A stretch of DNA of 64,000 nt from Mariniflexile sp044335535. Its GTDB lineage: Bacteria; Bacteroidota; Bacteroidia; Flavobacteriales; Flavobacteriaceae. The position numbers and the translations under genes were made by a program. The notes below the pieces were generated by a model. The model did not search any database. It was given only the letters and a program-made list of their open reading frames with translations, and was not told the DNA's origin. The DNA lies in the NCBI RefSeq assembly GCF_044335535.1, contig NZ_JBIQVZ010000006.1, positions 1 through 64,000 on the forward strand, read 5' to 3'. Shown here one piece after another: positions 17,490-26,059 of this stretch (the stretch's first letter is position 1; each line of letters begins with the position of its first letter).

Positions 17490-19046
17490 TTATGTTTTTA
17501 ATTTCGCAATAGGAGTTCCTTTAAGACTCTCTCTAACTAAATTGGAAATAAAAAGAGTGAACGACTCAATATCGCCTTCAACACTTGCTTTTTCTAATGA
17601 ATTCATATATGCTTTGCGTTCTTCTACTGGAATCACTGTCCAGGGATATCCGCCTGATGCAAGCATTAAATTCATTAAAAATCTAGCTATTCTTCCATTG
17701 CCATCCATATATGGATGAATATAAACAAAGATAAAATGGCCAAGTACAGCTCGGACTCCTGCATTACTTTCGTTTTCCAATAATTCGAAAAGGATTGGCA
17801 TTGCATCTCTTACAGCTTCTTTATTCAATGGAACATGTTGCGATTGTGAAATATATACTTGATTTGTTCTATATCCAGCCAAATCTGAGGCCTTTAAAAT
17901 TCCAATTGTAACACTAGGAGCGAATAATTCTTGGTACCATTTGGTATGGTCTTGGTCCGCAACGGTCCCTGAATTGGTGCCATTTAGAATTTTTTTAATA
18001 CTACTTTTTATTGATTGGGTGGCTTGCCAATAACCTCTGGCAGCCATTGCATCTCGTTGATTTCTGTCTTCATTATTTTCTTCTATGTTCCAATTACCAC
18101 TTCTTACTTTTTCAATTAGGTCCACAGATACGGTGTATCTTTCAATAGATAAAGAATGGTATGCATCAGTCAAATATATTTGGTCCACCGAGTTTAAATA
18201 TTCTTCATGATTTTTGGCAAGTCCTGGACCATCTGGAAAATTTTTAATTACTACTTTTCTGTATTCTTCCCACATGATTTTTATTCTATTTGCATATGGT
18301 GACTTTTCTCTAAAGGATAGTCTAATAGGTAGTTTGTTTTCAAAAGGGTCTATTTCTCTCACATCGAAATCTGCCATTTTCATTGTAGAAACAATTTCGT
18401 CAGCTATTTGGATTTGACCAATATTCCGAAAAGCTCCAGCCAATCTGCCTGCAATTACTGAATGAGAGCCATCTAATAGTTGTTTAAGTAATTCAGATGA
18501 GTCAGGAATTAATGCCAAAATAGTTCTCATGTCGGTCGGATTTTTTTTGAACATTGTAGGTGAGCAATTAATTAAGGCAGAAGTAATAGTTAACATTCTT
18601 ATTCCGTTGACTTCTATTATCTCCGCTGTATTTGGTAATGGAGATTTCATTTCAAATAATGAGGTATTATGTAAAAGGGGTATGTTCTTATTTGGTGCTT
18701 TAGGGCTACGAATAATTAATTGACTTGGAACTGTGTTATTGCCTGAATGCATTAAAATAGATTGCTCTGCAGAAATGCAATAAGCATTGTTATATTTATC
18801 TTTTAAATATCTTGAACAAAATTGCCAGTATGATGTGTACCAAGAAGTACTATCCCCTAAATTCTCATTTGGATTTGCTGCTATATACCAACCTTTGGCG
18901 ACTTCTTTTAAAAATCCATTTTTGGTAAGTCGTTCGCGATGTGTTCTGTTTATTTCAGATGTTTTTATTGCTACAATGTTTTGTTCTTCTTGAATTTCAC
19001 GAAGAATCTGAAGTGATGCTGCGAGTTTTTCTCCTGGTGTAGCCAT
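17490..19046 (-). CDS. Fic domain protein with AbiEi-like N-terminal domain
   Basis: This 518-residue protein has an intact Fic core, HPYMDGNGR at residues 444-452, with the catalytic His444. AMP transfer (or another phosphoryl transfer) to a protein target is therefore expected. The segment SLSIER upstream resembles the (S/T)xxxE(G/N) inhibitory helix, although Arg replaces Gly/Asn. The first 100 residues (RLTKNGFLKEVAKGWYIA) look like the winged-helix domain seen in AbiEi-type antitoxin proteins. The gene stands alone between 262-bp direct repeats and a 10-bp inverted pair, which suggests recent transfer. A stress or phage-defence role is possible, but the target is unknown. Confidence 0.85.
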   Translation of the reverse strand: MATPGEKLAASLQILREIQEEQNIVAIKTSEINRTHRERLTKNGFLKEVAKGWYIAANPNENLGDSTSWYTSYWQFCSRYLKDKYNNAYCISAEQSILMHSGNNTVPSQLIIRSPKAPNKNIPLLHNTSLFEMKSPLPNTAEIIEVNGIRMLTITSALINCSPTMFKKNPTDMRTILALIPDSSELLKQLLDGSHSVIAGRLAGAFRNIGQIQIADEIVSTMKMADFDVREIDPFENKLPIRLSFREKSPYANRIKIMWEEYRKVVIKNFPDGPGLAKNHEEYLNSVDQIYLTDAYHSLSIERYTVSVDLIEKVRSGNWNIEENNEDRNQRDAMAARGYWQATQSIKSSIKKILNGTNSGTVADQDHTKWYQELFAPSVTIGILKASDLAGYRTNQVYISQSQHVPLNKEAVRDAMPILFELLENESNAGVRAVLGHFIFVYIHPYMDGNGRIARFLMNLMLASGGYPWTVIPVEERKAYMNSLEKASVEGDIESFTLFISNLVRESLKGTPIAKLKT

Positions 19047-19279
19047 ATGAATAAATGCTGTTTTTTATATTTAATTGCAGCTCTATTTTTTTTTGTGCCA
19101 AATTTAGCCTAGCGAGTTGTGCTTTAATTAGCTTTAAATGATGAATGTAAATTAGCCTTACGCGACGTATTAAAATTAGCCTTGCATGCAAATATACAGA
19201 AACTTATTCAAAAATAAATGATTTATAACTGAATTGTTCTAATGTATGCCAACGTTTACGTGTATGGAAAGTTGCGTGT
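19047..19279. other. Upstream region of the Fic gene
   Basis: No gene is seen. It holds degenerate repeats of TTAGCCT (about 19088, 19153 and 19176), the boundary GTATGCCAAC (19244-19253) and a head, CGTTTACGTGTATGGAAAG, that resembles the head at about 16782. Confidence 0.5.
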
Positions 19280-19541
19280 TTGCGTGCGGGGATTTTCCGA
19301 AGGACACGAGCGAAGCGAACTGGCGCAAGCAAAATCAGAAGCTAGTAAACGAGCAACTAACATTGGTTAAGCCTAAAATAAGCAATTTTTTATACACGTT
19401 GTGCCTGTTGCACAACTATGAAATTCTCTAATGTCTCTCTAATCATCGTTGCTCGGTAAATAGTAAGTTGCTTGTTTTTAATGATTTGTAATTTTTTAGT
19501 AGTGTCAAAATTTATTGATTTATTTGAAATTAGGAGTTGTG
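19280..19541. repeat. 262-bp direct repeat, right copy
   Basis: This is the second copy of the sequence at 17191-17452, in the same orientation. Its MITE-like part loses homology at 19541, where GTTGTG continues as TAAGCCG in place of CAACAG. Confidence 0.9.
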
Positions 19542-19867
19542 TAAGCCGTGACACCGAATCTGGATATAAAAATATATTCGGAGAATAAAATGCCTATATC
19601 AGTACAAATAAGATTGACACGCATTTGAAGCTTACAAATATATCTATTTAAAACCTTCGGGGAGTCTGTATGCCATTTTCTTCTGGCTATCTCCGGATGC
19701 AGTTGTCAATTTTATAAGTTTTGGCAACTTTATTTTATAATATTTTGGTTAGGGACGATCTTTTTTCAAAATAAAATATAAATAGTGGCATTGGTATTTT
19801 ATAAATAGATAAACATATATATTCGTACAGTTTTTTATGAAATTAACCCTACAGAACTTCAAAATAG
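19542..19867. other. Intergenic promoter region of the fusion enzyme gene
   Basis: The roughly 325 bases contain no open frame of note. They are AT-rich toward the start codon at 19868 and presumably hold its promoter. No clear operator was recognised. Confidence 0.4.
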
Positions 19868-22258
19868 ATGATTAAAAATTTAAACAAAATAATTCAGGAC
19901 GGTGTAGATAGAGGGCTTCTACAAAAGTTTACATCGGGTACCTATCTGGACTCAGCAAATGTTTCAATTGATAATACCGATTATGTAAATTTTGGCTCGT
20001 GTAGTTATTTAGGTCTCGAATATCACCCCTTAATAAAGCAGGGTGTTAAAGATGCCGTTGATGCCTACGGCACTCAATTTTCCACATCGCGCACTTATTT
20101 ATCCATTGGCTTGTACAAGGAACTGGAGACCGAATTATCGAATATGTTTGGTAAGCCTGTGATTGCTTCAGCAAGTACAACACTGGGGCATTTGGCTGCG
20201 CTTCCCGTATTAGTAGAAGAAGGAGATGTGGTGATCCTGGATCTCCAGGTTCACTCAAGTGTTCAGATGGCTGCCAAAATTTTAAAAGCCAATAAAATAC
20301 AGGTACATCTTATTCCACATAATGATATGAATAGCCTTGAATCTAAAATCAAATTATTAAGTGAAAAAGCCAATCGCATCTGGTACATGGCTGATGGGGT
20401 TTATTCCATGTACGGTGATTATGCGCCACTGCATAGAATTGATCAATTACTGAATACCTACAAAAAGTTCCATTTGTATATTGACGATGCCCATGGTATG
20501 GGATGGACTGGAGAACATGGAATTGGGTATGTAAGGAGTCAGATGGAACACCACGATAAAATGGTATTAGCGACCTCATTAAACAAATCTTTTGCAGCCT
20601 CTGGCGGTCTGTTGGTATTTCCAAACCAAAAAATGTATCAAAAGGTTAAGAATTGTGGAACAACACTTATTTTTTCGGGTCCTATTCAACCGCCAATGCT
20701 CGGAGCAGGAATCGCCTCGGCCAAGCTTCATCAGACCGCTGGTTTTAAAGAGTTTCAGAATAGCCTTCAAGAGAAAATTAATTTTACGAATCGCCGTTTG
20801 AACGAACTGGATTTGCCTCAGTATAAGATAACGGATTCTCCTTTATTTTTTATTCCTGTTGGATTACCCCGAACCATTATTACGATTATTAAAAGAATGA
20901 AGAGAAAAGGATTCTACCTTAATAGTGCCGGATTTCCTGCCACCCCTATGAAAAAAGGGGGGATAAGGTTTATGATTAATGATAATTTAACTATAGAGCA
21001 GATTGATGCCATGCTTACTAATCTGCAAAAAGAATATGTGCTCGGATTATTATCAGATTCCAGCTCTCCGGAAGCTGTAGCTAAACAGTTTAAATTGTCT
21101 CCGTTTTTAACGAAACATCAATTTTTATCGGAGAAACATGAGATGAAAATGCACCTGGTCGATCAGCATTATAATTCAATAGCGGAGATTGATCCAGAGG
21201 AGTGGAATGCTTTGTTTTATAAATTCGGATCCAATGAATATGATAATTTAAAAGGATTGGAAGCTGTTTTCAGAGATAATGAAGCTGTAGAAAACAACTG
21301 GCAGATAAATTATCATATTGTTCGCGATAAAAACGGAAACATTATTCTGGCTTCTGTTTATTCGTTGTCCATTATGATGGATGACTTGCTTGCGAGCAAG
21401 GAAGTTTCGGCAAAGATTAAAGAGATCAGGAAAGTGAATAAATTTTATTTAACCTCAAAAACTGTAATGTCTGGTACACCATTTACAAAGGGGAGAAGTA
21501 TTTTTGTTGACTATGCTCACGATGATTGGAAGGAAGCTGTAAAAATACATGTCGATTTTCTTCAGGAATTAGCTGAAAACAAAGAAGCTTCTAAAATTAT
21601 TTTACGCGAGTTTTGTGTATCGCAAAAAGACAGGTTGGAACCGTTACTTCTGGAGCTTGGGTTATTGGAATTGGAGTTGCCGAATAACTGTGTGGTCAAC
21701 AATATGACTTGGGACGATACCGAAGATCTTCTTAAACGACTTCCTCAGAAGTATAGGTATTCACTAAGGAAAGAAATTTTAAAAAAGGAGGATTTGTTTA
21801 AGGTAAGTTATGAAAGACCAACAACAGAGATAGACCAACGACATGTTTTCGAGTTATACAGAAAGGTTTACAAGCAATCGACGGAAATATCTGTTTTTGA
21901 ACTTCCCTTTTCACTCTTTCAAAAAATGTTTAACGATCCGAGTTATGATTTTATACATGTCTATCTAAAAAACGGCCCTGAGCATGCTGTTGCGGTTATG
22001 ATAAGTCAGGTAATAGGGACCGTTTATTATGCTCAACTTGTGGGGCTTGATTACGACTATGTTCGTAAAAACGGAACCTACAAACAAATCTTGTATCAAA
22101 CAGCTAAGCGTGCCAAGCAATTAGGATGCGAAAAGGTTGATATGGCATATACAGCCGAGATGGAAAAAAAGAAAGTAGGGGCTATTCCCGAAAAGACTTA
22201 TGGTTTTGTAATGGCTTTAGAACATAGCTCTTATGCCGAAATGGAATTGTTGAAATAA
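19868..22258 (+). CDS. Fused alpha-oxoamine synthase (PLP) and GNAT-type acyltransferase
   Basis: This 796-residue protein joins two enzymes. Residues 1-395 are a fold-type I PLP enzyme of the alpha-oxoamine synthase family (BioF/Kbl/serine palmitoyltransferase), with the PLP lysine K240 in SLNKSFAASGG and IDDAHGMGWTGEHG before it. Residues about 420-796 resemble FemAB/BioF2-like GNAT N-acyltransferases, with a C-terminal YKQILYQTAKRAKQLGCEKVDM. The first half would condense an amino acid with an acyl-CoA or acyl-ACP, and the second could N-acylate the product, as in sphingoid or sulfonolipid synthesis. This pairing is an inference. No lipid genes lie beside it, and the amino acid used is unknown. 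It is complete and single-gene. Confidence 0.8.
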   Translation: MIKNLNKIIQDGVDRGLLQKFTSGTYLDSANVSIDNTDYVNFGSCSYLGLEYHPLIKQGVKDAVDAYGTQFSTSRTYLSIGLYKELETELSNMFGKPVIASASTTLGHLAALPVLVEEGDVVILDLQVHSSVQMAAKILKANKIQVHLIPHNDMNSLESKIKLLSEKANRIWYMADGVYSMYGDYAPLHRIDQLLNTYKKFHLYIDDAHGMGWTGEHGIGYVRSQMEHHDKMVLATSLNKSFAASGGLLVFPNQKMYQKVKNCGTTLIFSGPIQPPMLGAGIASAKLHQTAGFKEFQNSLQEKINFTNRRLNELDLPQYKITDSPLFFIPVGLPRTIITIIKRMKRKGFYLNSAGFPATPMKKGGIRFMINDNLTIEQIDAMLTNLQKEYVLGLLSDSSSPEAVAKQFKLSPFLTKHQFLSEKHEMKMHLVDQHYNSIAEIDPEEWNALFYKFGSNEYDNLKGLEAVFRDNEAVENNWQINYHIVRDKNGNIILASVYSLSIMMDDLLASKEVSAKIKEIRKVNKFYLTSKTVMSGTPFTKGRSIFVDYAHDDWKEAVKIHVDFLQELAENKEASKIILREFCVSQKDRLEPLLLELGLLELELPNNCVVNNMTWDDTEDLLKRLPQKYRYSLRKEILKKEDLFKVSYERPTTEIDQRHVFELYRKVYKQSTEISVFELPFSLFQKMFNDPSYDFIHVYLKNGPEHAVAVMISQVIGTVYYAQLVGLDYDYVRKNGTYKQILYQTAKRAKQLGCEKVDMAYTAEMEKKKVGAIPEKTYGFVMALEHSSYAEMELLK

Positions 22259-22314
22259 AGTTGAATACAAAAAGAATATTACAAATAGGATACGGAGCAA
22301 GTTATTTAAAGGCA

Positions 22315-22355
22315 TTGGAATGTTGGTAATCCTATCTGGATTACCAACATTCCAA
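22315..22355. terminator. 18-bp perfect inverted repeat after the fusion gene
   Basis: TTGGAATGTTGGTAATCC and its exact complement flank a 5-base loop (TATCT), 57 bases after the stop. No T-run follows, so it is either a strong processing or termination hairpin of unusual type or a mobile palindrome. Confidence 0.5.
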
Positions 22356-22415
22356 CACCATAGGACCATCATTATGAGGTAATTAAAAAATAAATATTAA
22401 CTTTTGGGAACTAGG

Positions 22416-22964
22416 CTAGTGCTTTTCATAGGGTACGGTGTTGTAAGGCGTTATTATGTCATTACATATTTCATTTATACAATTAATTTCTGAGTATAAA
22501 TTATGTCCTTTGTCTTTAAATATTTTCGGATTAAGATCCATTCTAACAAACCAATCAGAAGTTGGTCGATTATTATCTTTTTCTCCGAAATATAATTTTA
22601 ATTGAAATTTGGGTTTGTCCTTTTCGTATCTCAGTCTGGTTGAAGATATTGAATAAAAATTATTAATTTTCAATCCGTTCAATTGTGCTTTCCAAGCAAT
22701 TGCTCCTCCAATGCTAAAAGCCAAAACATCAATTCTTTTTTTCTCTAATTCTAAAAGTCTTTTTGCTGCAATTTCTACTCCGTAGTTTACAAATTGATTG
22801 TGTAAATTACTTTCTACATATTCAGATTTATCAATCTGTCCTAAGTTACAACAATCATAAAATTGAATTTCAAATTTGGAATCTAAAATTTTAATATAAT
22901 CTTTAACCCATTCAGATTTTTCAATTCCCCATAAATCAGATAATATTATTAATCTTGGTTTCAT
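22416..22964 (-). CDS. Small alpha/beta-hydrolase-like protein
   Basis: This 182-residue protein has a nucleophile-elbow pattern AFSIGGA (GxSxG-like, Ser at about residue 95), a C-terminal DKGHNLYSE that could provide the catalytic His, and an N-terminal RLIILSDLWG strand. This is the layout of a short alpha/beta-hydrolase without a lid. The gene is alone. GTTGTAAG (22440-22447) lies in its last codons and CTTACAAC (22987-22994) lies 22 bases before the start. This inverted pair suggests that the 3' end of the reading frame runs into a unit boundary. No substrate can be named. Confidence 0.6.
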   Translation of the reverse strand: MKPRLIILSDLWGIEKSEWVKDYIKILDSKFEIQFYDCCNLGQIDKSEYVESNLHNQFVNYGVEIAAKRLLELEKKRIDVLAFSIGGAIAWKAQLNGLKINNFYSISSTRLRYEKDKPKFQLKLYFGEKDNNRPTSDWFVRMDLNPKIFKDKGHNLYSEINCINEICNDIITPYNTVPYEKH

Positions 22965-23116
22965 TTTTTGTTCTTTTCGGTAATGACTTACAACGTTGAG
23001 TGTATGAGTAGTAGCGGATTTATACTTACTAAATTTTCGGTTTATATCTTGACTTTAAAGATAAAAAAGTAACTTTGATTAAGCACTAAAACCGCTATTA
23101 TTTATACACGTTGTGC
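22965..23116. other. Intergenic boundary region
   Basis: No gene is seen. It contains CTTACAACGTTGAGTG at 22987 and ends with TTTATACACGTTGTGC, the same 16 bases that precede the MITE-like elements at 17316 and 19405. Confidence 0.45.
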
Positions 23117-23502
23117 CTGTTGCACAACCCCTCAAATTTAAATAAAAAATTTGAATATTTGTAACTGAATTCTTATTTTTAAGGATGCAAGGCAAAAAAC
23201 AATATCAAGAGAAATTGTTCAATCAATTTCAGTTAAGTATTCGTGTTCCGGAACACAATTTCTACCGGCGGTTAAAAGCCGTGTTAAACCTAGACTTTTT
23301 ATATAGCCAGGCCAAAGGCTTCTATGGCAGCAGTGGGCAAAAGAGCACCGATCCCGTGGTATTCTTCAAACTATGCCTAGTGGGGTATTTAGAAAATATC
23401 ATCAGTGACCGTAAGCTTATCGAACATTGCAGTATGCGCTTGGACATCCTTTACTTTTTGGGTTACGATATCCCCGCTGTTCCCAGTGTACGCTACCGCT
23501 AA
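23117..23502 (+). mobile_element. Truncated IS1182-type insertion sequence, left end plus transposase start
   Basis: The left terminus CTGTTGCACAAC (23117-23128) is followed 56 bases later by a transposase start at 23185. Only the N-terminal part of the transposase remains, and no right end was found within the next kilobase. Confidence 0.7.
23185..23502 (+). pseudogene. N-terminal fragment of IS1182 family transposase
   Basis: The fragment has 105 residues. KAVLNLDFLYSQAK, followed by DPVVFFKLCLVGYLENIISD and LDILYFLGYD, matches the conserved N-terminal domain of IS1182-type DDE transposases. The full family protein is about 450-550 residues, and the DDE catalytic core is missing. The frame closes with a few unrelated residues (VRYR) after the conserved part, so the gene is truncated and inactive. 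Confidence 0.8.
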
Positions 23503-23679
23503 CTTGCAGTTAGTGGGTAAGCAAAAAACAACAAAAAGCTTTTACAGTAATGTAAAGACTTTTTTGTAGTTACCATAAAACAGCTACATTTAAAGTTATA
23601 AAACGTTCATTGAAACCCCAGAACCCAGAACCCTGAACCTTGAAAGCTAGCCAAAAATTTTACGCACGCAACAAAATAA
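23503..23679. repeat. Short spacer with CCCAGAACCCAGAACCCTGA repeats
   Basis: No gene is seen. It has heptad-like CCCAGAA repeats at about 23615-23640, the same grammar as other intergenic low-complexity tracts here but with another unit. Confidence 0.5.
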
Positions 23680-23712
23680 GCTACAAAATGTAGCGATTAT
23701 TGCTTATATTTG
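23680..23712 (+). promoter_or_regulatory. Operator-like palindrome and -7 box before the S24 repressor gene
   Basis: GCTACAAAATGTAGC (23680-23694) is a perfect 6-bp inverted repeat with a 3-base centre, and a further half-site TTTGTAGC ends at 23716. TATATTTG at 23705-23712 fits the Bacteroidota -7 consensus TAnnTTTG and lies only 8 bases before the ATG at 23720, so the transcript may be nearly leaderless. Auto-repression by the product is inferred. Confidence 0.55.
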
Positions 23713-23719
23713 TAGCATT

Positions 23720-24490
23720 ATGAAAATGATATCAAAAAACCTTCGGCATTTACGTCACCTGAAAGGACTCACACAAGAAACCCTTGCGGATGCTCTTCAG
23801 GTAACGCGTTCACGTATAAGCTCCTACGAGGAAGAACGTTCAGCACCCACAATTGAGATGTTGATTAAAATCTCTGATTATTTTAAATTGCCTATTGATA
23901 TTCTGTTGAAGAATGACCTAACAAAAGCAACGGACACCTCTTTTATAGACATAGGAAACCAACGCATCTTATTTCCAATCACCGTAGACAATGACAATAA
24001 TGACCTCATTGAAGTCGTTCCGATAAAAGCCTCTGCTGGCTATTTGGCTGGCTACGATGATCCTGAATACATAGAACAGTTGGAAAAAATAAAACTCCCA
24101 TTCCTGCCGACAGGAAAGCACAGGGCCTTTCCCATAAAGGGAGATTCCATGTTGCCCATGAAAAGTGGCTCCTATGTGGTGGGGCGTTTTGTGGAAGACA
24201 GAAGCGATATAAAAAGCGGAAAAACCTATGTGCTTGTGACCCTTAATGAGGGTATGGTTTATAAGCGGGTCATTAACAACATTGAATTGAATAACTCACT
24301 GCTCCTAATATCAGACAATAAAACCTATAACGACTACAGTGTCCCTATAGACGAAGTCCTTGAATTATGGGAGTTTACATGTAGTATCAACACCCAGGAA
24401 TATAGTGAGCAAGAACTAAAAATAAGCAGTATCATCAACATGTTTAATGAGTTGGGAGTTGAATTAAAGGCTTTAGAAAAAATAAAATAA
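23720..24490 (+). CDS. LexA/CI-like repressor: XRE helix-turn-helix plus S24 autoprotease
   Basis: This 256-residue protein has an XRE-type helix-turn-helix (about residues 5-60, LTQETLADALQVTRSRISSYEEE) and an S24 peptidase domain. The features needed for self-cleavage are present: an Ala-Gly bond at A106-G107 (KASAGY), Ser143 in KGDSMLP and Lys182 in VYKRV. It should repress until cleaved in a RecA-dependent damage response, like LexA, UmuD-type or phage CI repressors. The upstream palindrome is a candidate operator. Its stop overlaps the next start (TAATG), so the two proteins are translationally coupled. Confidence 0.85.
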   Translation: MKMISKNLRHLRHLKGLTQETLADALQVTRSRISSYEEERSAPTIEMLIKISDYFKLPIDILLKNDLTKATDTSFIDIGNQRILFPITVDNDNNDLIEVVPIKASAGYLAGYDDPEYIEQLEKIKLPFLPTGKHRAFPIKGDSMLPMKSGSYVVGRFVEDRSDIKSGKTYVLVTLNEGMVYKRVINNIELNNSLLLISDNKTYNDYSVPIDEVLELWEFTCSINTQEYSEQELKISSIINMFNELGVELKALEKIK

Positions 24491-25827
24491 TGTACACCAT
24501 CGTTGATATTGAGACTACGGGACAAGGGAATAAAATCACGGAAATATCTATTTTCAAATATGATGGACATAAAGTTATTGATGAATTTACCTCCTTGGTG
24601 AATCCCCAAAGTTATATACCCGATTACATCACAGTTCTAACGGGCATTGATAATTTTATGGTTGCCAAGGCACCAACATTTTCAGAAATTGCAGATACCG
24701 TTTTAGCCATTACGGAGGGGATGGTTTTTGTTGCCCACAGCGTCAATTTTGATTACAATGTGATACGGAACGAGTTCAAGGCCTTAGGGATTGATTTTAC
24801 AAGAAAAAAGCTTTGTACGGTACGACTCTCCAGAAAATTGATTCCTGGCCACAAGTCCTATAGCTTGGGAAAAATTTGCCGGGCCTTGGATATTGACATC
24901 AACGGAAGACATAGGGCTAGAGGAGATGCAGAAGCCACCGTCATCCTTTTTGAAAAGTTATTACAAACCGATGGCTCTGAAACCGTAATGAATGACTTTC
25001 TTAAAAAATCGTCTAAAGAAGCCACCTTACCGCCACATTTGCCAAGTTCCGTATTTAACGCGATACCAAACGAAGCAGGTGTTTATTACTTTAAGAACAA
25101 AAAAGGAAAAGTCATTTATGTAGGCAAAGCAAAAGATTTAAAGAAACGGGTCTTGGGTCATTTTTATAATAAAACGGAACGGGAACTTCTTCTTTGCAGG
25201 GAAACAGCCGATATCGATTTTGAACTATCAGGCAGTGAGCTTATCGCACTTCTTATGGAAGATGCCGCCATAAAAAAACATTTCCCAGAGTATAACCAAG
25301 CTTCCAAAAGAATACCTAAAGCTTATGCCATTTTTATGTTTGAGGACAGAAACGGCATCATCCATTTGGCATACAATATTTTAAAAGGAGCACCCAACCC
25401 ATTACTGACCTTTTATAACATTACGGATTGCAGACAATTTTTAGAACGCCTTTGCATGCAATTTGAATTATGCCCCAAGTATTGCCATCTACAGGAAGGA
25501 GTCGCCCAATGTTCACATTACCTCATTAAAACCTGTAAAGGCATTTGTATTGAAAATGAATCTGTCACTGATTACAATAGCCGTGTTCAAAACGCCATAA
25601 AGCATACTATGGAATACGCCAAGGATGTGGTTATCAAAGAAAAAGGCCGTCATGCCGAAGAAGAGGCCTTTGTGATGATTAAAAATAGCGTGTATGCAGG
25701 CTATGGCTTTATAGACCGGTCGGAACAAATAATGTCAAAAGATGATTTAGAGACTTATTTGATTCCCCAAAAGGATAATGTGGATGTTCAGAAGATTATT
25801 AGAAGTTATATGGCTGTGGGGAAATAA
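24490..25827 (+). CDS. DEDDh exonuclease fused to GIY-YIG nuclease domain
   Basis: This 445-residue protein has an N-terminal DnaQ-like 3'-5' exonuclease (about 1-160: VDIETTG, AHSVNFDYNVI, and HRARGDAEAT with the catalytic H and D). It also has a GIY-YIG domain (about 195-280: GVYYFKNKKGKVIYVGKAKDLKKR), in the same arrangement as epsilon-UvrC (Cho-like) fusions. The C-terminal 150 residues include a cysteine-containing segment (CPKYCHLQEGVAQCSHYLIKTC reaches into it) of unknown role. It probably incises and trims damaged DNA. Coupling with a LexA-like repressor supports damage-inducible expression. Confidence 0.85.
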   Translation: MYTIVDIETTGQGNKITEISIFKYDGHKVIDEFTSLVNPQSYIPDYITVLTGIDNFMVAKAPTFSEIADTVLAITEGMVFVAHSVNFDYNVIRNEFKALGIDFTRKKLCTVRLSRKLIPGHKSYSLGKICRALDIDINGRHRARGDAEATVILFEKLLQTDGSETVMNDFLKKSSKEATLPPHLPSSVFNAIPNEAGVYYFKNKKGKVIYVGKAKDLKKRVLGHFYNKTERELLLCRETADIDFELSGSELIALLMEDAAIKKHFPEYNQASKRIPKAYAIFMFEDRNGIIHLAYNILKGAPNPLLTFYNITDCRQFLERLCMQFELCPKYCHLQEGVAQCSHYLIKTCKGICIENESVTDYNSRVQNAIKHTMEYAKDVVIKEKGRHAEEEAFVMIKNSVYAGYGFIDRSEQIMSKDDLETYLIPQKDNVDVQKIIRSYMAVGK

Positions 25828-26059
25828 GTAGGCATACAAGTTTTTTTTGTTTACTATGGAACCTGCTCAGTTTTTACTAATGCCGGTTTTGCGAGACACA
25901 TCCGATCTGTTTATTGATTTTTTAGCAAAGAAGCGTCCTAATGTTGTCATGTATGTATCCTATTTTCAGTATATAAAAATAACATTTAAGATAAAATTTT
26001 TCGATTTATAAACTTATATTTGTTGTTTTATATTCTTATTTTTCAGAACCGAAAGAATA
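25828..26059. other. Intergenic spacer
   Basis: Only a 51-codon open frame (25856-26011) is seen, with no recognisable family. It may be the truncated start of a lost gene. The rest is AT-rich. Confidence 0.35.

Noticed and set aside
19246..19431. 61-codon open frame in the right direct repeat
   Set aside because: Lies wholly inside the repeat and boundary DNA, and the same frame in the left copy is not in a comparable gene context.
17191..19541. Composite transposon around the Fic gene
   Set aside because: The direct repeats contain no transposase and only a MITE; homologous duplication is a simpler explanation.
13078..22994. Classical integron with attC sites
   Set aside because: Core bases do not match the GTTRRRY/RYYYAAC consensus in most units, and no integron integrase is present; kept only as a cassette-like hypothesis.
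23107..23128. Reading GTTGTGCCTGTTGCACAAC as a simple terminator hairpin
   Set aside because: The right part matches the IS1182-type end and recurs at two MITE-like copies with the same flank, so an element end is a better explanation.
25856..26011. 51-codon open frame
   Set aside because: No recognisable family and no obvious operon context; recorded only as part of the spacer.
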